In this document: one piece after another, positions 25,962 to 35,280 of the stretch
How positions within the stretch are numbered: the stretch's first letter is position 1
Layout: every line of letters begins with the position of its first letter
The notes under the pieces: generated by a model
The model's input: the letters and a program-made list of their open reading frames with translations, nothing else
What the model was told of the DNA's origin: nothing
Database searches by the model: none
Made by a program: the position numbers and the translations under genes
Source of the DNA: Candidatus Ornithomonoglobus intestinigallinarum
Lineage (GTDB): Bacteria; Bacillota; Clostridia; UBA1381
DNA: 55,914 nt
NCBI GenBank assembly: GCA_018715365.1
Contig: DVLU01000083.1
Span: forward strand, 1 to 55,914
Direction of reading: 5' to 3'

Positions 25962-27386
25962 ATGTATGATATTGCAATAATAGGCGGCGGCGTTGTGGGT
26001 GCGCTGACGGCGCGGCGTCTTTCGGCATACAAGCTCACGATTTGCGTGCTCGAAAAGGAAAACGACGCGGCCGCGGGCGTTTCAAAGGCAAATTCCGCAA
26101 TAGTCCACGCCGGCTTTGATGCGGAGCCCGGAACGCTGAAAGCGCGCCTTAACGTGCGCGGTTCGCAGCTTTTTAAAGAGCTTGCCTCGGAGCTTAACGT
26201 AAAATACAGGCAAAACGGCTCGCTTGTTGTAGGCTTTAACGAAAGCGACAGGCTTGCCCTCGGAGAGCTTTACGGGCGCGGCATAAAAAACGGAGTCCCG
26301 GGCATGGAGCTGCTTGACGGAAAGGAGCTGCGCAGAAGGGAGCCCGCCGTTTCGGAAGCGGCGGTGTGCGCGCTTTATGCGCCGTCGGGCGCAATAACGT
26401 GCCCTTATGAGCTCACGATAGCGGCGCTCGGGAACGCCATGGATAACGGCGCGGAATTTATACGCAATTTTGAAGTGAAGCGCATTTGCGATGCGGGAGA
26501 GTATTTTGAAATATCATCGCCCGGCAAAACGGTAAAGGCGCGCTTTTTGGTGAACGCGGCGGGGCTTTATTCCGACAGCGTTGCGGCGCTTGCCGGAGCG
26601 GCGGATTTTAAAATACATCCGCGCCGCGGCGAATATATGCTGCTCGATAAAGCGTGCGGCGAAATTGTTTCTCACACGATATTCGGCGTACCGCAAAAGT
26701 CGGGCAAGGGCGTGCTTGTAACGCCGACCGTTGACGGCAATATCCTTCTCGGGCCGACCTCCGAGGAAACGGACGATAAATGCGATACCTCAACGACGGC
26801 GGAGGGCTTGCAAAAGGTAAGGGAAAGCGCCTCAAGGCTTGTAAAAAATATTCCTTTCGGCAAAGTGATAACGTCCTTTTGCGGAATACGCGCGGCGGGA
26901 AATACGGGCGATTTTATAATAAATGCACCTCGGAGGCGGTTTATAAATGCCGCAGGTATAGAATCGCCTGGGCTTTCCGCATCGCCCGCCATAGCGGAAT
27001 ATATCGAAGGCCTGTTGAAAAAGCAGGGCCTGAAGCTTGAAAAGAACCCGGACTTTAATCCGGCACGCCCCTCCGCGCACCGTTTCAGGGAAGCGTCAAA
27101 CGAGGAAAAGAACTGGCTTATAGCCAAATGCCCCTCATACGGTAAAATAATATGCCGCTGCGAGGGCATAAGCGAGGGCGAAATCACAGACGCTATACGC
27201 ACAAACCCCGGCGCGCGCGATCTCGACGGAATAAAACGCCGCACGCGCGCGCAGATGGGACGCTGCCAGGGCGGCTTCTGCACTCCGTCGATAATGGAAA
27301 TACTTTCGCGCGAGCTCGGCATACCGTATGAGGAGATAACAAAATCGGGCGAGGGATCGCGTCTTGCTGCGGAGGTGTTGAAATGA
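25962..27386 (+). CDS. glpA: GlpA-like FAD oxidoreductase with [2Fe-2S] BFD-like domain (glycerol-3-phosphate dehydrogenase)
   Basis: The 474-residue protein starts with a Rossmann FAD motif (IAIIGGGVVGALTARRLS) and continues as a DAO/GlpA-type oxidase. A C-terminal BFD-like domain has four cysteines placed as C-x-C (ICRCEG) and C-x4-C (GRCQGGFC), binding a [2Fe-2S] cluster. In clostridia this protein with a GlpB-like partner and DUF1667 oxidises glycerol 3-phosphate to dihydroxyacetone phosphate. The ATG overlaps the next gene by four bases. The adjacent GlpP gene supports a glycerol-3-phosphate role over a generic amine or hydroxy-acid oxidase. The symbol is by family analogy, not proven orthology to enteric GlpA. 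Confidence 0.82.
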   Translation: MYDIAIIGGGVVGALTARRLSAYKLTICVLEKENDAAAGVSKANSAIVHAGFDAEPGTLKARLNVRGSQLFKELASELNVKYRQNGSLVVGFNESDRLALGELYGRGIKNGVPGMELLDGKELRRREPAVSEAAVCALYAPSGAITCPYELTIAALGNAMDNGAEFIRNFEVKRICDAGEYFEISSPGKTVKARFLVNAAGLYSDSVAALAGAADFKIHPRRGEYMLLDKACGEIVSHTIFGVPQKSGKGVLVTPTVDGNILLGPTSEETDDKCDTSTTAEGLQKVRESASRLVKNIPFGKVITSFCGIRAAGNTGDFIINAPRRRFINAAGIESPGLSASPAIAEYIEGLLKKQGLKLEKNPDFNPARPSAHRFREASNEEKNWLIAKCPSYGKIICRCEGISEGEITDAIRTNPGARDLDGIKRRTRAQMGRCQGGFCTPSIMEILSRELGIPYEEITKSGEGSRLAAEVLK

Positions 27387-28627
27387 CCGAGCTTGTTATA
27401 ATAGGCGGCGGGCCGGCCGGCATGAGCGCCGCAATTGCCGCGTATGAGCGCGGCGTAAGAGATATTCTTATACTGGAACGCGATAATGCGCTCGGCGGAA
27501 TACTGCGCCAGTGCATACATAACGGCTTCGGGCTGCACCGCTTCGGCGAGGAGCTCACGGGCCCTGAATACGCATGGCGCTTTGAAAAGCGCGTAAGGGA
27601 GCTTAAAATCCCGGTTAAGCTTAACACAATGGTTTTAAGCATAACGCAAAATAAAATGATAACGGCGGTAAATTCCAAGGACGGCGTATTTACCGTTAAG
27701 GCAAAGGCGATAATACTTGCAATGGGCTGCCGCGAGCGGCCTAGAGGGGCGCTTAATATAGCGGGCACCCGTCCGGCCGGTATTTACAGCGCCGGCACGG
27801 CGCAGAAGCTTGTCAATATAAAAGGTATGCTGCCCGGAAAAGAAGCCGTTATTCTCGGCTCCGGCGATATAGGGCTCATAATGGCAAGACGCATGACGCT
27901 CGAGGGCGCGCACGTAAAGGCCGTATGCGAAATTATGCCGTATTCGGGCGGCCTTGCGAGAAATATAGAGCAGTGCCTGAATGATTTTGACATACCGCTG
28001 AAATTAAAGCATACGGTTGTAAAAATACACGGGCAAAAACGCGTTACGGGCGTAACAGTCGCCGAGGTTGACGAAAACGGCAGGCCAAAGCCGGAAACGT
28101 GCGAGTTTATAGAGTGCGATACGCTGCTTTTGTCCGTCGGGCTTATCCCGGAAAACGAGCTTACGTCGGGAGCGGGAATAGAGCTTGACGAAGTAACAAA
28201 GGGCGCGTATGTCGATGAGCACAGGCAGACGAGCATCGAGGGCGTTTTTGCGTGCGGCAATGTCCTGCACGTCCACGACCTTGTCGATTTCGTGTCAGAG
28301 GAGGCCGAAATTGCCGGCAGGGGCGCGGCCGCTTATATAAAAGGGTATACAAGCGGAAAGCCTTGCCAAAAAGCCTGTATCGAAATAAAAACAAACGATA
28401 AAATACGCTATGTTGTTCCGCAGCGGATAACGGGCCGCGAAAACGTAAAGCTGTATTTCCGCACATCCGATGTGTACAGGAATGTGAATATCACAGTCAC
28501 GGCCGGCGGCGCCGTGATATATTCAAAGAAAAAAATGCGCTGTGCGCCCGGTGAAATGGAATATGTCGAGCTTTCTGCAGAAAGCCTGAAAAATGTGAAG
28601 TCCGTAAGATTGGAGCTGACTGTTTGA
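27383..28627 (+). CDS. GlpB-like NAD(P)/FAD-dependent oxidoreductase
   Basis: The 414-residue flavoprotein has an N-terminal FAD-binding motif (LVIIGGGPAGMSAAIAA) and a second dinucleotide site (AVILGSGDIGLIMARR) in the middle. The fold is that of pyridine-nucleotide disulfide oxidoreductases but lacks the redox CxxxxC pair; a short basic/beta C-terminal domain follows. It likely passes electrons between the GlpA-like subunit and NAD or another acceptor. It overlaps the upstream stop (ATGA) and is followed almost directly by the DUF1667 gene, the usual clostridial order. Confidence 0.82.
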   Translation: MTELVIIGGGPAGMSAAIAAYERGVRDILILERDNALGGILRQCIHNGFGLHRFGEELTGPEYAWRFEKRVRELKIPVKLNTMVLSITQNKMITAVNSKDGVFTVKAKAIILAMGCRERPRGALNIAGTRPAGIYSAGTAQKLVNIKGMLPGKEAVILGSGDIGLIMARRMTLEGAHVKAVCEIMPYSGGLARNIEQCLNDFDIPLKLKHTVVKIHGQKRVTGVTVAEVDENGRPKPETCEFIECDTLLLSVGLIPENELTSGAGIELDEVTKGAYVDEHRQTSIEGVFACGNVLHVHDLVDFVSEEAEIAGRGAAAYIKGYTSGKPCQKACIEIKTNDKIRYVVPQRITGRENVKLYFRTSDVYRNVNITVTAGGAVIYSKKKMRCAPGEMEYVELSAESLKNVKSVRLELTV

Positions 28628-28628
28628 A

Positions 28629-28979
28629 GTGGAAAGAAAATTTGTATGTATAATTTGCCCGCGCGGCTGTCTTGTAACGGCGGAGCTTGACAACGGCGAA
28701 GTGACGCGCATAAGCGGGAACACGTGCCCGCGCGGCGCCGAATACGTAAAAACCGAGTGCACCGCTCCCGTGCGCACCGTAACAAGCACAGTGCGCTGCA
28801 CAAACGGCGCCATGCTGCCCGTCAAAACGGCAGCTCCCATACCTAAGGAGCATATGCGGGACTGCATGAGGATAATAAACACGCTGAAACCGTCGCCGCC
28901 CGTTAAAATCGGCAGCGTGCTTAAAGACGATGTTTACGGCTCCGCGGTTATCGCATCGGGAAATGTTTTTGAAAAATAA
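28629..28979 (+). CDS. DUF1667 domain-containing protein
   Basis: The 116-residue protein begins at GTG 28629, one base after the previous stop. The N-terminal CIICPRGC motif and a second NTCPRGAEY motif give cysteines spaced for metal or Fe-S binding, the hallmark of DUF1667. The family occurs nearly always beside the two flavoproteins found upstream here, so it is thought to be an electron-transfer or assembly partner of that dehydrogenase. The biochemical role is not established. Confidence 0.88.
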   Translation: MERKFVCIICPRGCLVTAELDNGEVTRISGNTCPRGAEYVKTECTAPVRTVTSTVRCTNGAMLPVKTAAPIPKEHMRDCMRIINTLKPSPPVKIGSVLKDDVYGSAVIASGNVFEK

Positions 28980-29008
28980 GGAAAACGGCGGAAGGGAAAA
29001 AGAAGCTT

Positions 29009-29047
29009 GAAAAAGACAGGCGGCAAGCTGCGCCGCCTATCTTTTCC
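29009..29047 (+). terminator. Terminator-like hairpin between DUF1667 gene and glpP
   Basis: GGCGGC pairs with GCCGCC, flanked by an A-rich 5' arm (AAAAAGA) and a T-rich 3' arm (TATCTTTT), the form of a Rho-independent terminator. It may partly uncouple glpP from the dehydrogenase genes. Confidence 0.55.
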
Positions 29048-29080
29048 GAACAGCTTTTGTGAAAGGAGTTAATGGTCATA

Positions 29081-29620
29081 ATGATGAGTATGGGAAATGT
29101 TATTGCGGCGGTACGGAACGACGGGGATTTCGACGCTGCCGTCAAATCGGGCGTTAAAAAAATATTTATGCTCGATTCGAATATACTGACCGTTGAATTT
29201 ATGATAAAAAAGGCGCATCAGGCCGGGAAAGAGATTTTTATACACGTTGATTTTGCCGAAGGCGTAGGCAAGGATAAATACGGGCTCATGTTTTTGAAAC
29301 AGTGCGGTGCGGACGGGATAATAACAACAAAAACATCGCTTATCGGCGCGGCGAAAAAAATAGGGCTGTTTGCCGTGCAGAGATTTTTTATAGTCGATTC
29401 GCACTCCCTTAAAACATCACTCGATTCGGCGCGTATGTCAAAGCCCGATATGATAGAAATAATGCCGTGCTCCGCCGCAAAGATAATAAAGGTGTTTAAG
29501 GAAACGCTCCCCGTGCCGGTGATAGCCGGCGGGCTTATAGAAACAAAGGCCGAGCTTGACGAAGCGATAAACGCGGGTGCGCGCTTCGGCTCGACCTCGG
29601 CACGGGAGCTGTGGGATTAA
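29081..29620 (+). CDS. glpP: Glycerol-3-phosphate responsive antiterminator GlpP
   Basis: The product has about 179 residues. The start is uncertain: AAGGAG (29063-29068) is 12 bases before ATG 29081 and only 3 before ATG 29072. The sequence matches GlpP, a TIM-barrel-like RNA-binding regulator: IAAVRN at the start, VKKIFMLDSNI, FIHVDFAEG, and the C-terminal MPC, VIAGGLI and STSARELW motifs. In Bacillus it binds leader RNA in the presence of glycerol 3-phosphate and prevents termination. Here it sits downstream of its likely target genes, behind a terminator-like hairpin. No glpK or glpF is in the window. Confidence 0.9.
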   Translation: MMSMGNVIAAVRNDGDFDAAVKSGVKKIFMLDSNILTVEFMIKKAHQAGKEIFIHVDFAEGVGKDKYGLMFLKQCGADGIITTKTSLIGAAKKIGLFAVQRFFIVDSHSLKTSLDSARMSKPDMIEIMPCSAAKIIKVFKETLPVPVIAGGLIETKAELDEAINAGARFGSTSARELWD

Positions 29621-29670
29621 AATCAGCCTCCCGCGGCGCCTTTTTCCTGCGCAAAGGCTGTATGATGCAC

Positions 29671-29704
29671 TTGATAAAAATTATTGCTTTATTTCTTTTA
29701 TCAA
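29671..29704. repeat. AT-rich inverted repeat upstream of adhE promoter
   Basis: TTGATAAAA (29671-29679) is mirrored by TTTTATCAA (29696-29704) across 16 bases. It could be a weak terminator for glpP or an operator-like site; the sequence alone does not decide. Confidence 0.4.
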
Positions 29705-29782
29705 TTCCACATACAAACCGCACCGCGGGATAAACTATTATTATCTATTCTTTACAAACTTGCTTAAACCGCAAAAAAACTA

Positions 29783-29811
29783 TTGACAAAAAAATAACGA
29801 TGCGGTATAAT
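29783..29811 (+). promoter_or_regulatory. Consensus sigma-A promoter of adhE
   Basis: TTGACA (29783-29788) and TATAAT (29806-29811) are both perfect matches with exactly 17 bases between. Transcription would start near 29818, giving a leader of about 60 bases with AAGGAGG close to the adhE start. Confidence 0.9.
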
Positions 29812-29820
29812 AGCAACAGA

Positions 29821-29852
29821 TTGATAAATAATTAACGATAAATTATTAACAA
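29821..29852. promoter_or_regulatory. Two overlapping Rex-like operators
   Basis: TTGATAA-ATAA-TTAACGA (29821-29838) matches the redox repressor Rex consensus TTGTTAA-N4-TTAACAA at 12 of 14 positions. ACGATAA-ATTA-TTAACAA (29835-29852) matches at 11 of 14 and shares its left half with the first site. They begin just past the expected transcription start, where repressor binding would block adhE when NADH is low. Rex itself is not encoded in the window. Confidence 0.65.
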
Positions 29853-29877
29853 TCATCATTTTAAGGAGGATAATATC

Positions 29878-32475
29878 ATGGCTGAGAGCAAAGCAAACGA
29901 AATCAACGTAAACGAAATGATAGACGGGCTTGTTGCAAATGCGCAGAAGGCGCTGCACGAGTTCATGAGCCTTGACCAGGAGGCGATAGACCGCATCGTT
30001 GAAGCAATGACGCTTGCGGGACTTGACAAGCATATGGAGCTTGCGAAGTTTGCCGTTGAGGAAACGGGAAGAGGCGTATATGAAGATAAGATAACAAAGA
30101 ATATGTTCGCCACGGAATATATATACCATTCAATAAAGAAGGAAAAGACCGTAGGCGTAATTGAGGAAAACGACCTTGAGGATTACGAAATAATAGCGGA
30201 GCCGATAGGCGTTGTATGCGGTGTAACGCCCGTTACAAACCCGACTTCAACAACGCTCTTTAAGTCGATAATCTGCATGAAAACAAGAAACCCGATAATA
30301 TTCGGCTTCCACCCTTCGGCGCAGCAGTGTTCGGTTGAGGCCGCAAGGATAGTTTATGAGGCGGCCGTTAAGGCGGGCGCTCCCGAGCATTGCATACAGT
30401 GGATAGAATATCCGTCGATAGATGCCACAAACGCGCTCATGAACCATCCGGGCGTTGCAACGGTGCTTGCAACCGGCGGCTCGGGCATGGTTAAGGCGGC
30501 GTATTCAACGGGCAAGCCGGCGCTCGGCGTGGGCCCCGGAAACGTTCCCTGCTACATTCACGAGAGCGCGGACCTTGAGCAGGCCGTAAACGACCTTATC
30601 CTTTCAAAGACGTTCGACAACGGTATGATATGCGCATCGGAGCAGGCTGCGATAGTTGATAAGAAGATAGCGTCCAAGTTTGAAAAGCTCATGAAGCACT
30701 TCGGCTGCTATTTCCTTAAAGAGGATGAGATAAAGAAAGTAAGCGATTACGTTATAAACAGCGAAAAGGGCGCCGTAAATCCCGTTGTTGTGGGAAAGAG
30801 CGCCGAATGGATAGCCGAGCAGGCCGGCGTTAAGGTTCCAGAGGGCACAAAGATACTTCTCGGCAAGATCGACGGCGTAGGCCCCGAGTACCCGCTGTCA
30901 CGCGAAAAGCTGAGTCCCGTGCTTGCTTATCTTGTAGCCGAAAACGAGGACGAGGGCATCGACCTTGCGGAGCAGATGGTAATGTTTAACGGTATGGGTC
31001 ACAGCGCCGTTATCCACGCCAAGGACCGGGCCGTAATCGATAAGTTTGCCGACATCATGAAGGCAAGCAGGCTTATTGTAAATTCACCTTCATCGCACGG
31101 CGCAATAGGCGATATTTATAACACAAACATGCCGTCGCTCACACTGGGCTGCGGCAGCTACGGCGGCAACAGCGTAAGCGGAAACGTTACGTCGATAAAT
31201 CTTATCAACCAGAAGCGCGTTGCAAAGAGGAGGGTAAATATGCAGTGGTTCAAGGTTCCCGACAGGATATATTTTGAGAAGGATTCGATCCAGTATCTCG
31301 AAAAAATGCCGAATATCTCAAAGGCCGTTATCGTAACAGACCCCGGCATGGTAGCTCTCGGCTATGTTGACAAGATACTCTACTACCTCAGAAAGCGTGA
31401 GGATCCCGTTCACTGCCGTATTTATTCGGACGTTGAGCCCGACCCGTCAATAGAAACGGTAATGGAGGGCGCAAAGCTCATGGAGGAATTCAAGCCCGAC
31501 GTTATAATTGCACTGGGCGGCGGAAGCGCAATGGACGCCGCAAAGGGAATGTGGCTGTTCTATGAGCATCCCGATGTTAACTTTAACGCGTTAAGACTGC
31601 GTTTCCTCGATATAAGAAAGCGCGCCTTCAAGTTCCCGAAAATGACAAAAACGCAGCTTGTGGCAATACCCACAACGTCGGGAACGGGCTCCGAGGTTAC
31701 TAGCTTTGCCGTAATTTCGGATAAAAAGAACAACATGAAGTATCCGCTTGCGGACTATGAGCTTACTCCGAACGTTGCTATAATCGACCCGCAGTTCGTA
31801 ATGAGCCTGCCCAAGTCAGCCACAGCCGATACGGGTCTTGACGTTTTAACGCACGCAATCGAGGCTTACGTTTCGGTTATGGCGTCGGATTATACGGACG
31901 GCCTTGCCATAAAGGCAATACAGCTTGTATTTAAGTATTTGCCAAGAGCCTATAAAAACGGCGCAAACGACGCCGAAGCCCGTGAAAAAATGCACAATGC
32001 AAGCTGCATAGCGGGTATGGCGTTCACAAACGCATTCCTCGGTCTTAACCATTCGATAGCGCATAAGATAGGCGGAGAATACCATGTGCCTCACGGACGC
32101 GCAAATGCGGTGCTGCTGCCGTACGTTATAGAATACAATGCGGCAATACCGTCAAAATTTGTGTCGTTCCCTAAGTACAAGAAGTTTATTGCGGATGAAA
32201 AGTATGCGGAGATAGCTCACGCACTCGGACTTCCCGCAAAGGACGCCAAGGAGGGCGTAAAGAGCCTTGTTAAAGCCGTAAAGGAGCTTATGGCAGAGGT
32301 CAACGAGCCCAAGAGCTTTGCCGAATGCGGCATAGACGAAACGGAATATATGGGCAAGCTTGCCGATATAGCAAACAAGGCGTTTGAGGATCAGTGCACA
32401 ACGGCAAATCCCAAGCTTCCGCTTGTTAAGGAAATAGAAGAAATAATGAAGAAGGCATATTACGGCGAAGAATAA
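29878..32475 (+). CDS. adhE: Bifunctional acetaldehyde-CoA/alcohol dehydrogenase AdhE
   Basis: The 865-residue fusion is of normal AdhE length. The N-terminal half is a CoA-acylating aldehyde dehydrogenase with catalytic Cys252 in MICASEQ and a VGPGNVPCYI motif. The C-terminal half is an iron-type alcohol dehydrogenase with GGGSAMDAAKG and the metal-binding histidines of HAIEAY, LNHSIAHKIGG and VPHGRAN. It reduces acetyl-CoA to ethanol with two NADH, re-oxidising NADH in fermentation, and forms spirosomes in known relatives. It is transcribed alone from its own strong promoter with Rex-like sites and is closed by the terminator at 32528. Confidence 0.97.
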   Translation: MAESKANEINVNEMIDGLVANAQKALHEFMSLDQEAIDRIVEAMTLAGLDKHMELAKFAVEETGRGVYEDKITKNMFATEYIYHSIKKEKTVGVIEENDLEDYEIIAEPIGVVCGVTPVTNPTSTTLFKSIICMKTRNPIIFGFHPSAQQCSVEAARIVYEAAVKAGAPEHCIQWIEYPSIDATNALMNHPGVATVLATGGSGMVKAAYSTGKPALGVGPGNVPCYIHESADLEQAVNDLILSKTFDNGMICASEQAAIVDKKIASKFEKLMKHFGCYFLKEDEIKKVSDYVINSEKGAVNPVVVGKSAEWIAEQAGVKVPEGTKILLGKIDGVGPEYPLSREKLSPVLAYLVAENEDEGIDLAEQMVMFNGMGHSAVIHAKDRAVIDKFADIMKASRLIVNSPSSHGAIGDIYNTNMPSLTLGCGSYGGNSVSGNVTSINLINQKRVAKRRVNMQWFKVPDRIYFEKDSIQYLEKMPNISKAVIVTDPGMVALGYVDKILYYLRKREDPVHCRIYSDVEPDPSIETVMEGAKLMEEFKPDVIIALGGGSAMDAAKGMWLFYEHPDVNFNALRLRFLDIRKRAFKFPKMTKTQLVAIPTTSGTGSEVTSFAVISDKKNNMKYPLADYELTPNVAIIDPQFVMSLPKSATADTGLDVLTHAIEAYVSVMASDYTDGLAIKAIQLVFKYLPRAYKNGANDAEAREKMHNASCIAGMAFTNAFLGLNHSIAHKIGGEYHVPHGRANAVLLPYVIEYNAAIPSKFVSFPKYKKFIADEKYAEIAHALGLPAKDAKEGVKSLVKAVKELMAEVNEPKSFAECGIDETEYMGKLADIANKAFEDQCTTANPKLPLVKEIEEIMKKAYYGEE

Positions 32476-32527
32476 TTTTTAAGCCCGATGCTGCTGCTCA
32501 GACTGCCGTTTCGGCGGCTCTGACGTC

Positions 32528-32590
32528 AAAACGCGCCAAACACTGTACGGCTGTACGGGGTTTGGCGCGTTTTAGTATATTTTTATATGT
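32528..32590 (+). terminator. Strong terminator after adhE
   Basis: AAAACGCGCCAAAC (32528-32541) pairs perfectly with GTTTGGCGCGTTTT (32560-32573), followed by a T-rich tract. The A- and T-flanks would let it work in both directions. Confidence 0.88.
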
Positions 32591-32618
32591 AAAAACCGCC
32601 TAAAAATCGCTTCCGCTA

Positions 32619-32647
32619 TTGACTATCACAGAAAAATATGCTAAAAT
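32619..32647 (+). promoter_or_regulatory. Sigma-A promoter of gdpP-rplI
   Basis: TTGACT (32619-32624) and TAAAAT (32642-32647) each match consensus at five of six positions, with 17 bases between. The remainder of the adhE-gdpP gap holds only this and the terminator. Confidence 0.75.
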
Positions 32648-32729
32648 ATAAAATCAGTATAGTATGCGCGGCAGGCGGAAAAAACGCATGGCTGCGCCAA
32701 AAAACAAACGGTAAATGAAAGGAACGGCA

Positions 32730-34742
32730 ATGAACAAGCGATACGGGCAGACGATGCGGTTTCTTACGGCGGCAAGCCTTGTTTTGGCGGTAATAACAAT
32801 CGCCGGCGGCGTGCTCTGTATGTTTTCTGATTTCAGATATGCGGGAATTGTTCAGACGGTCATAGGTGCCGCGGCGGCGGTTTATTTTATTGTGCGTATG
32901 CGCAGAAGAAGGGCTGTTATGTCCGATTACGCGCGCATATTGGGCAGTGAAAACAACCCCGTTTCATCGAATATAATGGCAAGCTTCCCGATACCGATGG
33001 TCGTTGCGCATATAGACGGCTCCGTCAGATGGTATAACGGAAGGTTTTCCGAGCTTATGGATAACGAGGATATGTTTGAGAGAATGCTCGAAAAGCTTGT
33101 CCCCGGCATTAAATGGAGCAATATTTTAAAAAGCGCATCAAACATAGATATGGAGCTTACGATACGCGGCAGGCAGTACCGTATTATAGGCAATATGCTG
33201 AAGGACCGTTCGCAGACCGCCGTGGCGGACGAGGATAAAAGCTCGATTTATCTCTATTTCCTTGACGAAACAACGGAAAAAGAGCTGCAAACTCTTTACG
33301 AAAACGAAAAAACGGACGTCGCGGTTGTCAATATAGATAACTATGAGGAGGTTTTCCGCCGCGTTGACGACAGCGACGAGGATCAGATAACATCCCAGAT
33401 ACGCCGCTGCTTAAACGAATGGGCAAAAACGGGAAACGCGATTTTGAAAAACACGGACCGCGACAGGTATTTTCTGTTCTTTGAGCATAAATACCTGCAA
33501 ACATTCACAGATGAAAAATTCAAGATACTTGACAGCGTCCGCGCCATCGGCGAGGGCATGAGGATACCGGTGTCCATAAGCATAGGCGTCGGCTGCGGCG
33601 GCAGCATAAACGAAAACGAAGCGGCGGCAAGGAACGCTCTCGATATGGCTCTCGGACGCGGCGGCGACCAGGTGTGCATAAAGGACGATACACAGTACAG
33701 ATTTTTCGGCGGCAAAAGCCGCGAATACGAAAAAAGCACGCGCGTCAAAACGCGTGCCGTTGCCGTTGCGCTCAAGGATTTTATGCGCCAGTCCGATATG
33801 GTTATATTTGTCGGTCACAGTGCGGCTGACTATGACTGCTTCGGTGCGGCAATGGGGCTTCAGAGGGCGGCAAGGGCTCTCGGCAAGCGCGCCCATGTTG
33901 TGCACGATAATATGTCGCCGGCAATTAAACAGCTTTACGACCGCCTTAGGGAGGACGCGGAATATAAGGGTATATTCGTAAGCCCCGAAGATGCGCTCGA
34001 GGAGCTTACGCCGAATACGCTGCTTGTCGTGCTGGATACGCATCGTCCGTCGATGCTTCCGGATAAGCGCCTTGTTGAGCGTGCCGAAAAGATTGTGCTG
34101 ATAGACCATCACAGGCGTTCAACGGAATTTATAAACCCGTGCTCGCTTGTTTATCATGAGCCGTATGCTTCGTCAACGTGCGAAATGGTAACGGAGCTTC
34201 TCGAATACATGGATTTGGGCAGCGCGCTCACGGAAATCGAAGCCGAATGCTTGTATACGGGCATACTTATGGACACAAAGAATTTCCTGCTTAAAACGGG
34301 CGTAAGAACGTTCGAGGCGGCGTCGTATTTAAGAAGGCTCGGTCTTAACACGGCAGCGGTAAAGCAGCTCTTTAATGTGGATAAGCAGGATTACGACCAT
34401 AAGGTTGATATTGTAAAAACGGCGTCGGAGGTTGCCGACGGGATTGCCGTTGCAAAAACCTATGAAAAATATCATAATATAAAGGTTATTGCTTCCCAGG
34501 CGGCAGACGAGATGCTTAATATCGGGAAAATAAAAGCGTCGTTTGTAATATACCCGTTCGACGACGGAGCCGGAGTAAGCGCGAGATCACTGGGAGACAT
34601 AAACGTCCAGCTGATTGTCGAAAAGCTCGGCGGCGGCGGGCATATGACCGTTGCGGGAGCGCAGCTTAAAAACACGGACATAGACACGGCGGTCCGTATG
34701 ACGGAACAGGCCGTGAGGGAATATATAAAAGAGAACGCTTAA
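32730..34742 (+). CDS. gdpP: GdpP-type cyclic-di-AMP phosphodiesterase
   Basis: The product has 670 residues from ATG 32730, which has AAAGGA five bases upstream; the ATG at 32715 lacks a ribosome site. Two N-terminal membrane helices (~8-30 and ~35-55) precede a PAS-like region, a degenerate GGDEF domain (~170-300), and a DHH-DHHA1 phosphodiesterase module. Catalytic features include [24 protein letters not shown] and the C-terminal [12 protein letters not shown]. It degrades c-di-AMP, which controls potassium and osmotic balance. The gdpP-rplI-dnaB neighbourhood is conserved in Bacillota. Confidence 0.93.
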   Translation: MNKRYGQTMRFLTAASLVLAVITIAGGVLCMFSDFRYAGIVQTVIGAAAAVYFIVRMRRRRAVMSDYARILGSENNPVSSNIMASFPIPMVVAHIDGSVRWYNGRFSELMDNEDMFERMLEKLVPGIKWSNILKSASNIDMELTIRGRQYRIIGNMLKDRSQTAVADEDKSSIYLYFLDETTEKELQTLYENEKTDVAVVNIDNYEEVFRRVDDSDEDQITSQIRRCLNEWAKTGNAILKNTDRDRYFLFFEHKYLQTFTDEKFKILDSVRAIGEGMRIPVSISIGVGCGGSINENEAAARNALDMALGRGGDQVCIKDDTQYRFFGGKSREYEKSTRVKTRAVAVALKDFMRQSDMVIFVGHSAADYDCFGAAMGLQRAARALGKRAHVVHDNMSPAIKQLYDRLREDAEYKGIFVSPEDALEELTPNTLLVVLDTHRPSMLPDKRLVERAEKIVLIDHHRRSTEFINPCSLVYHEPYASSTCEMVTELLEYMDLGSALTEIEAECLYTGILMDTKNFLLKTGVRTFEAASYLRRLGLNTAAVKQLFNVDKQDYDHKVDIVKTASEVADGIAVAKTYEKYHNIKVIASQAADEMLNIGKIKASFVIYPFDDGAGVSARSLGDINVQLIVEKLGGGGHMTVAGAQLKNTDIDTAVRMTEQAVREYIKENA

Positions 34743-34770
34743 AATACGGCGTGAAGGGAGAAAAAAGAAA

Positions 34771-35214
34771 ATGCAGGTTATATTAAATCAGGATGTTAAG
34801 GGACAGGGCAAAAAGGGTCAGCTTGTGAACGTTTCGGACGGCTACGCAAGAAATTATCTTTTGCCGCGCGGTCTTGCAAAGGAAGCGACAAAGGAGAACC
34901 TTAACGTTTTAAAGGGCAAGGCCGAATCTCTCGAATATAAAATAAAAACGGAAACGGACGAAGCAAACCGCATCGCCGACAAAATGAAGGAAATTGAAGT
35001 TGTAATAAGCGCAAAGGCCGGCGACAACGGCAAGCTTTTCGGTTCGATCACCTCAAAGGACGTTTCGGAAGCACTGAAGCTTCAGCATCATATAAAGCTT
35101 GATAAAAAGAAATTTGTGATGAACGATATAAAAACTCTCGGCGTTAACGAGGTAAAAGTAAAGCTCTATACGGGAATAACCGGAACTCTTAAGGTGAATG
35201 TAAAATCCGAATAA
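34771..35214 (+). CDS. rplI: Large ribosomal subunit protein bL9
   Basis: The 147-residue protein is full length for bL9. The N-terminal RNA-binding signature is evident ([20 protein letters not shown] and PRGLA), followed by the long central helix and the C-terminal domain with [15 protein letters not shown] lies upstream of the ATG. It is probably co-transcribed with gdpP, 28 bases away. Confidence 0.98.
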   Translation: MQVILNQDVKGQGKKGQLVNVSDGYARNYLLPRGLAKEATKENLNVLKGKAESLEYKIKTETDEANRIADKMKEIEVVISAKAGDNGKLFGSITSKDVSEALKLQHHIKLDKKKFVMNDIKTLGVNEVKVKLYTGITGTLKVNVKSE

Positions 35215-35268
35215 GAGCTTAAAAAATCAAATTGAAACCATATTTGAAAGCATATAGGATATAAACGT

Positions 35269-35274
35269 TATAAT
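35269..35274 (+). promoter_or_regulatory. -10 box immediately before dnaB
   Basis: A perfect TATAAT ends six bases before the dnaB ATG. A TTGAAA at 35244-35249 gives a 19-base spacer, so the -35 is imperfect. Transcription from it would start at or next to the ATG, and no ribosome binding site precedes that ATG. Confidence 0.5.
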
Positions 35275-35280
35275 AGAAAG

